DNA from: Flavobacteriaceae bacterium
GTDB taxonomy: Bacteria > Bacteroidota > Bacteroidia > Flavobacteriales > Flavobacteriaceae
Direction of reading: 5' to 3'
DNA: 7,355 nucleotides
Assembly (NCBI GenBank): GCA_016763715.1
Contig: JAESTG010000379.1
Location: 1-7,355 of the forward strand
How positions within the stretch are numbered: the first letter of the stretch is position 1; every line of letters begins with the position of its first letter. This document shows positions 1 through 6,429 of the stretch, in pieces. The translations under genes and the position numbers were made by a program. The notes under the pieces are model-generated. The model was given only the letters and a program-made list of their open reading frames with translations. It made no database searches and was not told the origin of the DNA.

Positions 1-1183
1 CCCCTAGTAAACTCCACTGTCGTATTAAACTTTCATGTGAGATATCAATAAGTTTGTCGTTTAGGTCGGCTGCCTTTTGAACCATAAGGAAAGACCGTTG
101 ATCCGTCACAAAATGTTGTATAATATTTAAAAGTTTTGTGGTATCTGTTCCTGTGATTGTTGCCAATTCACTTAATAGAGCTGGTCGTCTTATTTTTCTA
201 CCATGATCATCAATGGCTGTAAGACCTTTAAAAAGGTTTTTTGCAATTTTTTTTTCTTTTTTACTCAGTTCATTGAGGGCTTCGTCTGCGTGTCTTGACA
301 AAGCTTGATTAATACCGCCAATGTTTTTATAATCAGTAAGATCTAGTGTACCACCACGATCTTTGTTAAACTCGTAATCCCACATTCGCATTAGTGCATG
401 TTGTAGTACAGGTAATTCATCTGTGACTTTACCTATATGATTTAGTAAACGAGAAGTTAGAGATGTTTCAAACTGTCCTCCAAACAATTTAGCAGGTCCT
501 TCTATTACTTTTTTTAGCTGTTGTCTGTTTAGCCTTGGCACGAGGTATTGACTCTTATTCATTGCTTCTGGTAATCCATGAAACAGCGAACAGTCACCAA
601 TAAAATCAGATCGCATGGTCAATACAGTATAAAATGGAACCGATTTTTGTTCTGAAAGTTCTAAAAAAACATTTACAAAGTCTATGGCTTCATCCTTCTT
701 AGTAACATCACTAGATTTCATAGAAAACCTAAAGAGTTCCTCAAACTGATCAATTAATAGAAAGAAATTAAATTGTTGTTTTTTTCTGGCAGTTTCTATA
801 AGGTTAGTAATAGCAATTGAGCCGTATTCTTCAATTTTTTGAACTAAATCCAAAACTGCTTTTGAACCTGACTTTAATTCTAATTGAAATAAAATCGCTT
901 CGGCCAAATTGAACATTGGATGTTGCCCCGGTTTCATAATAGCAATTTTCCACTTATCACTATTATTCACCAAAAAACCACCACTAAGAGCGGGAATAAG
1001 ACCAGCTCGTAACAGTGAAGACTTACCGCTGCCAGAACTGCCAACTACTGCAACAAAGGAGTGCTCATGCAATCGCTGTAACAACTCTAATGTTTGATCA
1101 TCACGCCCAAAGAAAAGTAGGCTCTCGTGTATATTAAATGGCCTTAAACCAACATATGGATTGGTCTTGTTATTACTATCCAT
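1..1183 (-). CDS. nSTAND1-type P-loop NTPase, C-terminus cut by the window edge
   Basis: I translated this frame by hand; it is open for 394 codons from the ATG at 1183 to the window edge, so the C-terminus is missing. What is seen: an N-terminal NPYVGLRPF and FFGRDD motif (residues 8-29), a Walker A GSSGSGKS (48-55), a Walker B FFLLIDQFEELF (140-151; D145, E148, E149), a TMRSDF segment that could be sensor 1 (189-194), LPVLQHALMRMW (257-268) and DISHESLIRQW (380-390). This order is characteristic of the nSTAND1 family, whose members act as ATP-dependent molecular switches. They usually carry C-terminal WD40, TPR or other repeats that sense a ligand; that part would begin near the window edge. 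The gene overlaps the upstream TIR gene by 8 bases and carries no effector domain before the NTPase, so the TIR protein is its likely partner. A role in phage defence is inference. Start choice: the ATG is followed within ten residues by the conserved family N-terminus. Confidence 0.92.
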   Translation of the reverse strand, partial: MDSNNKTNPYVGLRPFNIHESLLFFGRDDQTLELLQRLHEHSFVAVVGSSGSGKSSLLRAGLIPALSGGFLVNNSDKWKIAIMKPGQHPMFNLAEAILFQLELKSGSKAVLDLVQKIEEYGSIAITNLIETARKKQQFNFFLLIDQFEELFRFSMKSSDVTKKDEAIDFVNVFLELSEQKSVPFYTVLTMRSDFIGDCSLFHGLPEAMNKSQYLVPRLNRQQLKKVIEGPAKLFGGQFETSLTSRLLNHIGKVTDELPVLQHALMRMWDYEFNKDRGGTLDLTDYKNIGGINQALSRHADEALNELSKKEKKIAKNLFKGLTAIDDHGRKIRRPALLSELATITGTDTTKLLNIIQHFVTDQRSFLMVQKAADLNDKLIDISHESLIRQWSLLG

Positions 1184-2693
1184 TTGTTTCAGATTTTAAG
1201 CCTTTAATTAATTCTTTAATTCTTTCTTCCTGTCCCATAGAGTCCTCACTGTGATTAATGACTTGAATTGGAATCCCCTGCTCTTTAATTTTGATAGTGT
1301 TAGACTCTTTTTTTGGAGGAGTCATATATACAATCATGTTTTTAGCTGAATGCCCGTAGTCCAAAAGAATTTTTAAAGCAGTGATTAAGCGTGCATTAAG
1401 CCACTCATTTTCCACTTCTCCAAACAAAAAGACAAACTTCTTGGACTTACGGATGTAGTTCCTGAGTTTCTCATTATTGTTTTTAGGATCATCCTCCATA
1501 GGAGTAAGGAAAAAATTGATATTATGCTCGCTTAGTGTATTGTTGAGCTCGAATGCAAAATCTCTATCATTACGATGGTTGTCCAATAAAACATTAATAG
1601 GACCACTCTTAATAGCCGACACCTCCTGTTCCGTTTTTACTTGATCTGCATGACCTATCACATCCTTGATGATATTTCCTTTTACACTTCTAACAAACTC
1701 ATATGGTTTTTTTACGGCAGTGCCATCTTCCAGATTTTCAAGAAATTTACGGTACTCGTCTTCTTCAATGGAAGAGAATTCGAAATCGGCAGCAGTCCAA
1801 ATGAATTGTGTAGCGTCCGATTCAAGAGCCATTTCTACTTCCTTTTTTCGGAACCAATTATGGGTTTCTCCTTCATCAATAGATCTACCAGGGTATTGAT
1901 CTAAAAAATGAATGGATAATTGTGCTTTTTCAAGTACTGACTTTACTTGTTTGTAGTGCGTTTCTGTGTTGTTGAGCGGAATATTGGAAATAACATTGAA
2001 TCCTTTTTTTTCTAATTCTGAAATGATGCGTTTTGGCCGGTCACCAAGAGAATCGGGTGTATTGCCAACGAAAACAGTTATTTTGCCTGTATCTTCCGTC
2101 GCATGTTTGTTTACAGTTTCTGTATTGTTGGTTTCTAGCTTGTTAAACCCTTTTATTAGCTTCAAAATTACATTTCGAAGCCCTTTCATTTTATCTTGAA
2201 ATTCTTCCGAGTGAGTCGCTAACGGATCCCCTTCTAAATCTTCATCGGGTGAATCAAAAAAATCAAGCCCCGTACGTCCAGAAAAGGCATCGGGCCAGTC
2301 TTCACGATCTAAATTATACAGAAGTACGTGTACCACTCGTGAATTGTCGCCAACCATCAATCCAATACCATCACTTTCGGCGCTATCACAAAAGTGATTT
2401 AGTTCCTTTTCGCACCATTCAGATTGAATATAACTAGGTGAGTGGAGGCAAATGATGATGGCTGCCTTATCTAGCCCTTTTTTAATGGTTTGATCGAAAT
2501 AGGTGTTACCATCTAGTTTTTTATCATCCCACCAGATAGTAATATCGGATCGTCCCGTACTGCGAATTAATTTATCCTTGAGGTCTATATAAAATCGGCG
2601 AACCCATCCTTCTTTCTCTTCAGCAACGGTAGTATTGTCTTTATGGGCGTAACTAATAAAAATGTCATATTCAAAATTTGGAATGAGTCCCAT
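1176..2693 (-). CDS. TIR-domain protein with two further TIR-like segments, probable effector of the STAND system
   Basis: This 505-residue protein opens with a TIR domain (about residues 7-180): YDIFISYAHKDN (9-20), ITIWWDDKKLDGN (51-63), AAIIICLHSPSYIQSEWCEKE (77-97). The WCEKE motif aligns with the WxxKE of NADase TIR domains such as SARM1, so E97 is the expected catalytic glutamate; NAD+ cleavage is therefore possible but inferred. Residues 204-350 begin KITVFVGNTPDSLGDRP and include LSIHFLDQYPGRSID (259-273), resembling a second TIR-like Rossmann fold. Residues 364-480 begin GPINVLLDNHRNDRDFA and include FVFLFGEVENEWLNARL (420-436), resembling a third. Neither later segment shows the WxxKE motif, so they may serve in assembly or partner binding. 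No signal peptide or membrane segment is evident, which fits a cytoplasmic protein. The stop codon lies inside the start of the nSTAND1 gene, pointing to one transcript with coupled translation. The first domain is secure; the fold of the later two is my reading of their patterning. Confidence 0.9.
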   Translation of the reverse strand: MGLIPNFEYDIFISYAHKDNTTVAEEKEGWVRRFYIDLKDKLIRSTGRSDITIWWDDKKLDGNTYFDQTIKKGLDKAAIIICLHSPSYIQSEWCEKELNHFCDSAESDGIGLMVGDNSRVVHVLLYNLDREDWPDAFSGRTGLDFFDSPDEDLEGDPLATHSEEFQDKMKGLRNVILKLIKGFNKLETNNTETVNKHATEDTGKITVFVGNTPDSLGDRPKRIISELEKKGFNVISNIPLNNTETHYKQVKSVLEKAQLSIHFLDQYPGRSIDEGETHNWFRKKEVEMALESDATQFIWTAADFEFSSIEEDEYRKFLENLEDGTAVKKPYEFVRSVKGNIIKDVIGHADQVKTEQEVSAIKSGPINVLLDNHRNDRDFAFELNNTLSEHNINFFLTPMEDDPKNNNEKLRNYIRKSKKFVFLFGEVENEWLNARLITALKILLDYGHSAKNMIVYMTPPKKESNTIKIKEQGIPIQVINHSEDSMGQEERIKELIKGLKSETNG

Positions 2694-2953
2694 AAATGTT
2701 ATTTTCAGTGTTAAAACGTCTAAGAAGCACGGGGATAATACTTTAAGTCTACCATTATTTTTTTGGAAAAACTAAGATACTAAAACTTTGCACATGGGCT
2801 TTAGATTGCCTTCCTTTTTGAAAGAGAGGTTGTCACCCCTTCGGTGGGAGTATGGCTTCATCTATAGCCATGAAAGTATTTTAGGTCGGTCTGTCAATAA
2901 TACAGATTTTTTTTTAACTTTAAATCTTTAAATTTAACCAACTTACCGTACCC
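2694..2953. promoter_or_regulatory. Divergent intergenic region with the promoters of the TIR unit and the hydrolase
   Basis: These 260 bases separate two genes read in opposite directions, so both promoters must lie here or upstream transcription must be absent. The only resemblances to the Bacteroidota -7 element TAnnTTTG are imperfect: TAACTTTA at 2915-2922 on the plus strand, 31 bases before the hydrolase ATG, and TATCTTAG around 2773-2780 on the minus strand. Neither has a convincing TTG about 19-21 bases upstream, so I do not assign a promoter. A run of nine T lies at 2907-2915. Neither start codon has a clear purine-rich ribosome binding site, as is usual in this phylum. No coding frame of note was seen. 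Confidence 0.5.
2834..2871. repeat. Two adjacent short hairpins in the intergenic region
   Basis: CACC (2834-2837) can pair with GGTG (2843-2846) around a CCTTC loop, and ATGGCT (2852-2857) pairs perfectly with AGCCAT (2866-2871) around an 8-base loop. On the plus strand they lie 80-120 bases before the hydrolase start and could sit in its 5' leader. On the minus strand they lie far upstream of the TIR gene. There is no T-run directly after either stem, so they do not look like terminators. Short stems like these can occur by chance. Confidence 0.35.
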
Positions 2954-4849
2954 ATGAAGTATCAATTATTCCCTAAGATTTTTATAGCTTTTTTATTTTT
3001 TGTTCAATGTAACAGCTTCGCTCAGGAAAACATCCTTGACAAGCTAAGAGAGATTGCAATTATTGATCAAAAAGTGATGATGCCTATGCGAGATGGGGTG
3101 CGCCTTGCAACCGATATTTACAGACCTAAATTCTCTGGAAAAGTACCTATTATTTTTTCAAGAACACCTTATAATTTCAATTCGTGGGGAGATGGAGAAG
3201 AGAGAACCAGAACGGCTGAAAGAGCTTATGAAGCGGTAAAACGTGGATATGCCTATGTTGTTCAGAATGAAAGAGGGCGTTATTTTTCTGAAGGTGAATG
3301 GGATATCCTTGGGGTTCCATTAACCGATGGCTATGATGCTTTTACATGGATGAAGAATCAACCTTGGTCTAATGGGAAAATTGGAACCTACGGATGTTCT
3401 TCCACTGCAGAGTGGCAAATGGCTGTAGCGGCATTAGATCATCCATCACATGCGGCTATGGTACCACAAGGTTATGGTGCTGGTGTAGGACGTGTTGGAG
3501 ACTATTATGAGCAAGGAAATTGGTATCGAGGAGGCGTAGAGCAATTGTTATTCTTTTCCTGGCTTTATAGCGTAGAACATGATAAATTTAAACCTAGAAT
3601 ACCTGCTGGAGCTACTCAGGAAGACCTTATTCGAATTTCTAGATTTTATGATTTAGCACCAGAAAATCCACCTATTGATATGGCCAGTGCTTTGGGGCAT
3701 TTACCAATTTCCGACATTGTACAGAACATCAATGGAAAACGGGAGATATTTGATAAAATGGTACGTCGCACACCCAATCACCCAGATTGGTTCACAGGAG
3801 GACTTTATCATGATGATATGGACTTTGGAGTGCCTAGCTTTTGGTTTACTTCTTGGTATGACGTTTCTATTAGTCCAAATTTGGCACTATTTAATCATGT
3901 GAGAGCGAATGCTTCAAGTAAAGAAATTAGAGATAATCAATATTTGGTGATTGCCCCTACATTGCATTGTAGATATACTAGAGCTACGGAAAACACTATT
4001 GTTGGAGAGCGAAGTGTGGGTGATGCTCGTTTAAATTATGACGAACAAATCTACGGTTGGTTTGATCTTTGGCTAAGAGGTGCTGACAATGATTTTAAGG
4101 AGAAAACACCTAGGGTACAATATTTTACCATGGGAAGCAATACATGGCAGTCTTCTGATGTTTGGCCACCTGCAGATACCAAAATGACTACCTATTACTT
4201 GAATAGCGGAGGAAATGCTGGTGGAAATGACGAAAGCTTTATGGGAGATGGATCTCTTTCATTAAAAAGGTCCAAGAAAGATAATCCAGATTCATTTACA
4301 TACGATCCAATGAATCCAGTTCCATCGTTGGGAGGAAATGTGTGTTGTACAGGAAATGCCATTGAGGGAGGCTCCTTCGATCAACAAAAAATGGAAACCC
4401 GAAATGATATTTTAGTATATACGAGTGATGTTTTGGAGGAAGGGGTCGAGATAAGTGGCTTTATTGAGTCTACGCTATATGTGTCTTCAGATGCAAAAGA
4501 TACCGACTTTACTATTAAACTAATTGATGTATACCCCGATGGGAAGGCTTATAATCTAGATGAAACTATCCAGCGAGTTCGCTACAGAGAAGGGTATGAC
4601 AAAGAAGTGTTTATGGAGAAGGGAAAGGTGTACAAGGTAGATCTTACTCCTATGTCTACTAGTAACTATTTTATGCCAGGACATCGCATTCGTATTGAGA
4701 TTTCAAGTAGTAACTTCCCGAGGTTTGCTAGAAATTTGAATACAGGAGGCACCAATTACGATGAATCTGAAGCAGTTGTAGCTCATAATAAAGTGCACCA
4801 TTCTATGGAGTACCCATCGCAGATTAGATTGCCTATTAGAAATAAGTAG
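2954..4849 (+). CDS. Secreted CocE/NonD family serine hydrolase (X-Pro dipeptidyl-peptidase S15-like)
   Basis: This 631-residue protein begins with a signal peptide: a short basic start, a hydrophobic stretch (residues 8-18) and a probable signal peptidase I site after SFA (21-23). C19 is not in a lipobox. The alpha/beta-hydrolase core follows. The segment [16 protein letters not shown] (43-58) is typical of the CocE family, and Y73 of RTPYN probably supplies the oxyanion hole. The nucleophile elbow GCSSTAEWQ (147-155) gives S149; D303 in SWYD and H338 in APTLHC complete the expected triad. The C-terminal third (about 400-625) matches the jelly-roll domain of S15/CocE enzymes, including [21 protein letters not shown] (510-530). 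Family members hydrolyse acyl esters, amides or X-Pro peptides, and some acylate or deacylate beta-lactam compounds; the substrate here cannot be read from sequence. It acts in the periplasm or outside the cell. It is transcribed alone, away from the TIR unit, and is followed by candidate stem-loops. Length is normal for the family. Confidence 0.93.
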   Translation: MKYQLFPKIFIAFLFFVQCNSFAQENILDKLREIAIIDQKVMMPMRDGVRLATDIYRPKFSGKVPIIFSRTPYNFNSWGDGEERTRTAERAYEAVKRGYAYVVQNERGRYFSEGEWDILGVPLTDGYDAFTWMKNQPWSNGKIGTYGCSSTAEWQMAVAALDHPSHAAMVPQGYGAGVGRVGDYYEQGNWYRGGVEQLLFFSWLYSVEHDKFKPRIPAGATQEDLIRISRFYDLAPENPPIDMASALGHLPISDIVQNINGKREIFDKMVRRTPNHPDWFTGGLYHDDMDFGVPSFWFTSWYDVSISPNLALFNHVRANASSKEIRDNQYLVIAPTLHCRYTRATENTIVGERSVGDARLNYDEQIYGWFDLWLRGADNDFKEKTPRVQYFTMGSNTWQSSDVWPPADTKMTTYYLNSGGNAGGNDESFMGDGSLSLKRSKKDNPDSFTYDPMNPVPSLGGNVCCTGNAIEGGSFDQQKMETRNDILVYTSDVLEEGVEISGFIESTLYVSSDAKDTDFTIKLIDVYPDGKAYNLDETIQRVRYREGYDKEVFMEKGKVYKVDLTPMSTSNYFMPGHRIRIEISSSNFPRFARNLNTGGTNYDESEAVVAHNKVHHSMEYPSQIRLPIRNK

Positions 4850-4901
4850 TCTATAGCATCTTTTTTCTTCGGAAGTTTTCTTTGATGTCTCATTTCATTT
4901 G

Positions 4902-4932
4902 AAGCGTATTCTGAAAGTATATATCGCTTTTT
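4902..4932 (+). terminator. Candidate rho-independent terminator of the hydrolase gene
   Basis: AAGCG (4902-4906) pairs with CGCTT (4925-4929), and TAT (4907-4909) can continue the stem with ATA (4921-4923) past a one-base bulge. A run of five T (4928-4932) starts within the 3' arm. It begins 52 bases after the hydrolase stop. The stem is short and mostly AT beyond its GC core, so strength is doubtful. It competes with the wider inverted repeat listed at 4907-4975. Confidence 0.4.
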
Positions 4933-4975
4933 GATGCTTAATGATGAGTGGTTATTGTATGCTTTATTCAGAATA
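4907..4975. repeat. Nine-base perfect inverted repeat spanning 51 bases
   Basis: TATTCTGAA at 4907-4915 is the exact reverse complement of TTCAGAATA at 4967-4975. The arms flank 51 bases between the hydrolase stop and the sigma factor start. It could form a long-range stem in RNA that excludes the stem at 4902-4932, or be a pair of half-sites for a regulator of the sigma operon. A 9-base match over this distance in AT-rich DNA could also be chance. Confidence 0.3.
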
Positions 4976-5042
4976 AAATAAAAAAAATGAATAGAGGGTG
5001 TAATAAAACCCATTTGAGTCCACTAATCAAGAAACAACTAGC

Positions 5043-5534
5043 GTGAGTAGCGATTTTTATAAAGCATCCATTTTTCCTTTTGCAGGTATTATTGTTAAGA
5101 TATGCCGAGCTTATACAAGTACGCAAGAGGATTTTGAAGATTACTATCAAGAGGTTTGTCTGCAAATATGGAGAAGCAAAGACAATTTCAAGGAGCAATC
5201 TAAGTGGTCTACATGGGTATACCGTATTACATTAAATGTATGTCTCACCTTGTTGAAGAAAAAGAAGAACAATGGTCACCATTTTGTTTCCGACTATGTG
5301 CCTGACGAGGTTACAGAAGATAGTCACGCCTTTGCAAATGAATCCTTAAATGAACTCTACAAAGCTATTAAACAATTGTCTGAAGTAGACAGAGGGGTTA
5401 TTTTATTGTATTTGGAAGAGAAGACGTATCAAGAAATAGCTGAAGTGATGGGAACCAACCCAAATAATATTGGGGTTCGGATTAAAAGAATTAAAGAACG
5501 ACTTAAAAAATTACTAGATGGAAAAATCAATTGA
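5043..5534 (+). CDS. RNA polymerase sigma factor, ECF-like (sigma-70 family)
   Basis: This 163-residue protein has the two conserved parts of a small sigma-70 family factor. Region 2 spans about residues 17-75, with the DYYQEVCLQIWRSKDNF helix (33-49) and the STWVYRITLNVCL segment (56-68) that normally binds the -10 element and core polymerase. Region 4 spans about 101-156, with the helix-turn-helix EEKTYQEIAEVMGTNPNNIG (125-144) and the basic recognition helix VRIKRIKERLKKL (145-157). The linker is short and there is no region 1.1 or 3, as in ECF factors. The start is a GTG at 5043: the frame is open upstream only to a TAA at 5004-5006, with no ATG in between, and the next upstream bases add nothing family-like. 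It overlaps the next gene by 17 bases, so the two are almost certainly cotranscribed. Which genes it directs is unknown; its own operon is a usual target for such factors. Confidence 0.92.
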   Translation: MSSDFYKASIFPFAGIIVKICRAYTSTQEDFEDYYQEVCLQIWRSKDNFKEQSKWSTWVYRITLNVCLTLLKKKKNNGHHFVSDYVPDEVTEDSHAFANESLNELYKAIKQLSEVDRGVILLYLEEKTYQEIAEVMGTNPNNIGVRIKRIKERLKKLLDGKIN

Positions 5535-6159
5535 ATCGATATGGAAAGAAGGTTTTTTGGAAAATGATGCCTTGGTAGCACCAAAACTGAACAATCTATA
5601 CAATCAAAAATCAAAAATTATTACCGATAAGTTAAAAAGGATGTTTAAGATTAACTTATATGCCATTGTAATAATGGCAGTGGTCATACTAGGCATTTAT
5701 ATGTTACTGGATGTTCCATTTGCTGGACTGCTTATATTTATGTTATTAATGGTTGTATTTGTGAAAGCGAAAAAACAAGGGCGTTCTTTAAATGAACTGG
5801 ATTATAGTCAAAGCAGCTACGAATATCTTAATGCTATGAATAACTGGATTAAGAATATAATGTCGAAGAATGTAAGCACCATGCGATTTTTCTATCCGCT
5901 TGTATTTCTTGCTTCTATGGCACCTATTTGGTATGCTCTTAAAAATGGTGAAATAACGGGTCAAATACTATCCAATCACCCAGAGATTTCTTTGCTTTTT
6001 GGAATTCCTGTTGTAGCTATTGTCATTGTATTTGTTATTATGGTATTGATGGTAATTTTCGGTGAGAAAATTTATAGATGGGATGTGAATCTGGTATATG
6101 GAAGTGTTTTTAGAAAGTTAGAAGGGTTAGTAAATGACATGGAAGAATTACGAGAGTAG
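5518..6159 (+). CDS. Four-helix membrane protein, candidate anti-sigma factor
   Basis: This 213-residue protein has a soluble N-terminus of about 42 residues (MEKSIESIWKEGF at the start), then predicted membrane helices at about 44-64, 67-83, 124-141 and 158-181, a charged loop between helices 2 and 3, and an acidic C-terminal tail ending NDMEELRE. It carries no zinc-binding HxxxCxxC motif of ZAS-type anti-sigma domains. Its start codon lies 17 bases inside the sigma factor gene, in a different frame, so translation is probably coupled and the products made in step. That arrangement, with an inner-membrane protein directly after an ECF sigma gene, is the usual one for a membrane-bound anti-sigma factor that holds the sigma until a signal arrives. 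The assignment rests on context and topology, not on a recognised domain. Calling it a membrane protein of unknown function would be the cautious alternative. Confidence 0.82.
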   Translation: MEKSIESIWKEGFLENDALVAPKLNNLYNQKSKIITDKLKRMFKINLYAIVIMAVVILGIYMLLDVPFAGLLIFMLLMVVFVKAKKQGRSLNELDYSQSSYEYLNAMNNWIKNIMSKNVSTMRFFYPLVFLASMAPIWYALKNGEITGQILSNHPEISLLFGIPVVAIVIVFVIMVLMVIFGEKIYRWDVNLVYGSVFRKLEGLVNDMEELRE

Positions 6160-6193
6160 TCCCCTATGTATTTTTCATTATAAAATAGATTAA

Positions 6194-6340
6194 ATGATGC
6201 TTTTAAGAGTCAGTATATATACAGTTAGTGCGCTTACACTAGTTTATAGTTCAAAACTAGTCTCATTGGCATTTGCTTGGTTTAACCCAGACCAACTTGT
6301 GGTTTCATTAAAACTTACTTTGACCATGTTGATATATTAG
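6194..6340 (+). CDS. Possible small hydrophobic protein of 48 residues, third gene of the sigma operon
   Basis: An ATG-ATG pair at 6194-6199, 34 bases after the membrane protein stop, opens a frame of 48 codons closed by TAG at 6338-6340. The product starts MMLLRVSIYTVSALTLVYSS, continues with a second hydrophobic stretch (about residues 20-30), then WFNPDQLVVSLKLTLTMLIY at the end. It is hydrophobic with few charges and could lie in the membrane with its neighbour. I recognise no family. Against it, the stretch contains two hairpins (6238-6261 and 6277-6295), so it could instead be a structured 3' untranslated region, or a remnant of a longer gene; the frame after the stop soon meets more stops. 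Confidence 0.42.
   Translation: MMLLRVSIYTVSALTLVYSSKLVSLAFAWFNPDQLVVSLKLTLTMLIY
6238..6295. repeat. Two hairpins inside the small-ORF stretch
   Basis: ACTAGTTT (6238-6245) pairs perfectly with AAACTAGT (6254-6261) around an 8-base loop. TTGGT (6277-6281) pairs with ACCAA (6291-6295) around a 9-base loop. Together with the strong terminator at 6374-6413 they could give the operon's 3' end a structured RNA, or release a small 3'-derived RNA. No T-run follows either stem. A DNA-binding site is possible for the first, since it is an extended dyad. Confidence 0.4.
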
Positions 6341-6373
6341 TGGTAGGTGTACAATGAAGATAGTTAGGAGCAA

Positions 6374-6413
6374 TAAAAAAAGCGTCAATTAATATTAATT
6401 GACGCTTTTTTTA
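6374..6413. terminator. Bidirectional rho-independent terminator (40-base perfect palindrome)
   Basis: The sequence from 6374 to 6413 is its own reverse complement, centred between 6393 and 6394. The core arm is GCGTCAATTAAT, flanked by seven A on the left (6375-6381) and seven T on the right (6406-6412), so each strand reads as a stem followed by a U-run. It lies between the plus-strand sigma operon and the minus-strand M28 peptidase gene, whose stop codon is 17 bases away, and fits a shared terminator for both convergent units. Confidence 0.92.
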
Positions 6414-6429
6414 AATGATAAAGACAATT

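Noticed and set aside
909..1097. Plus-strand open frame of 62 codons
   Set aside because: It is antisense to the Walker A region of the STAND gene, which is strongly conserved in the minus frame; no family signal in the plus frame.
1641..2437. Several plus-strand open frames of 62-87 codons
   Set aside because: All are antisense to the TIR gene and have low-complexity, Phe/Ser-rich products typical of shadow frames.
2821..2890. Stem-rich stretch considered as a tRNA or riboswitch
   Set aside because: No cloverleaf, no T-loop sequence and no known riboswitch core could be found; only two short stems remain.
3675..3902. Plus-strand 75-codon frame
   Set aside because: It lies wholly inside the hydrolase gene in another frame, and the hydrolase frame holds the catalytic Asp region here.
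4931..4966. TTG followed by TATGCTTTA as a Bacteroidota promoter for the sigma gene
   Set aside because: The gap is about 24 bases, too long for the usual 19-21, and the second element matches poorly.
4783..5198. Two minus-strand frames of 76 codons around the hydrolase/sigma junction
   Set aside because: Both run antisense into strongly supported genes, have no recognisable motifs, and one covers the candidate terminator.
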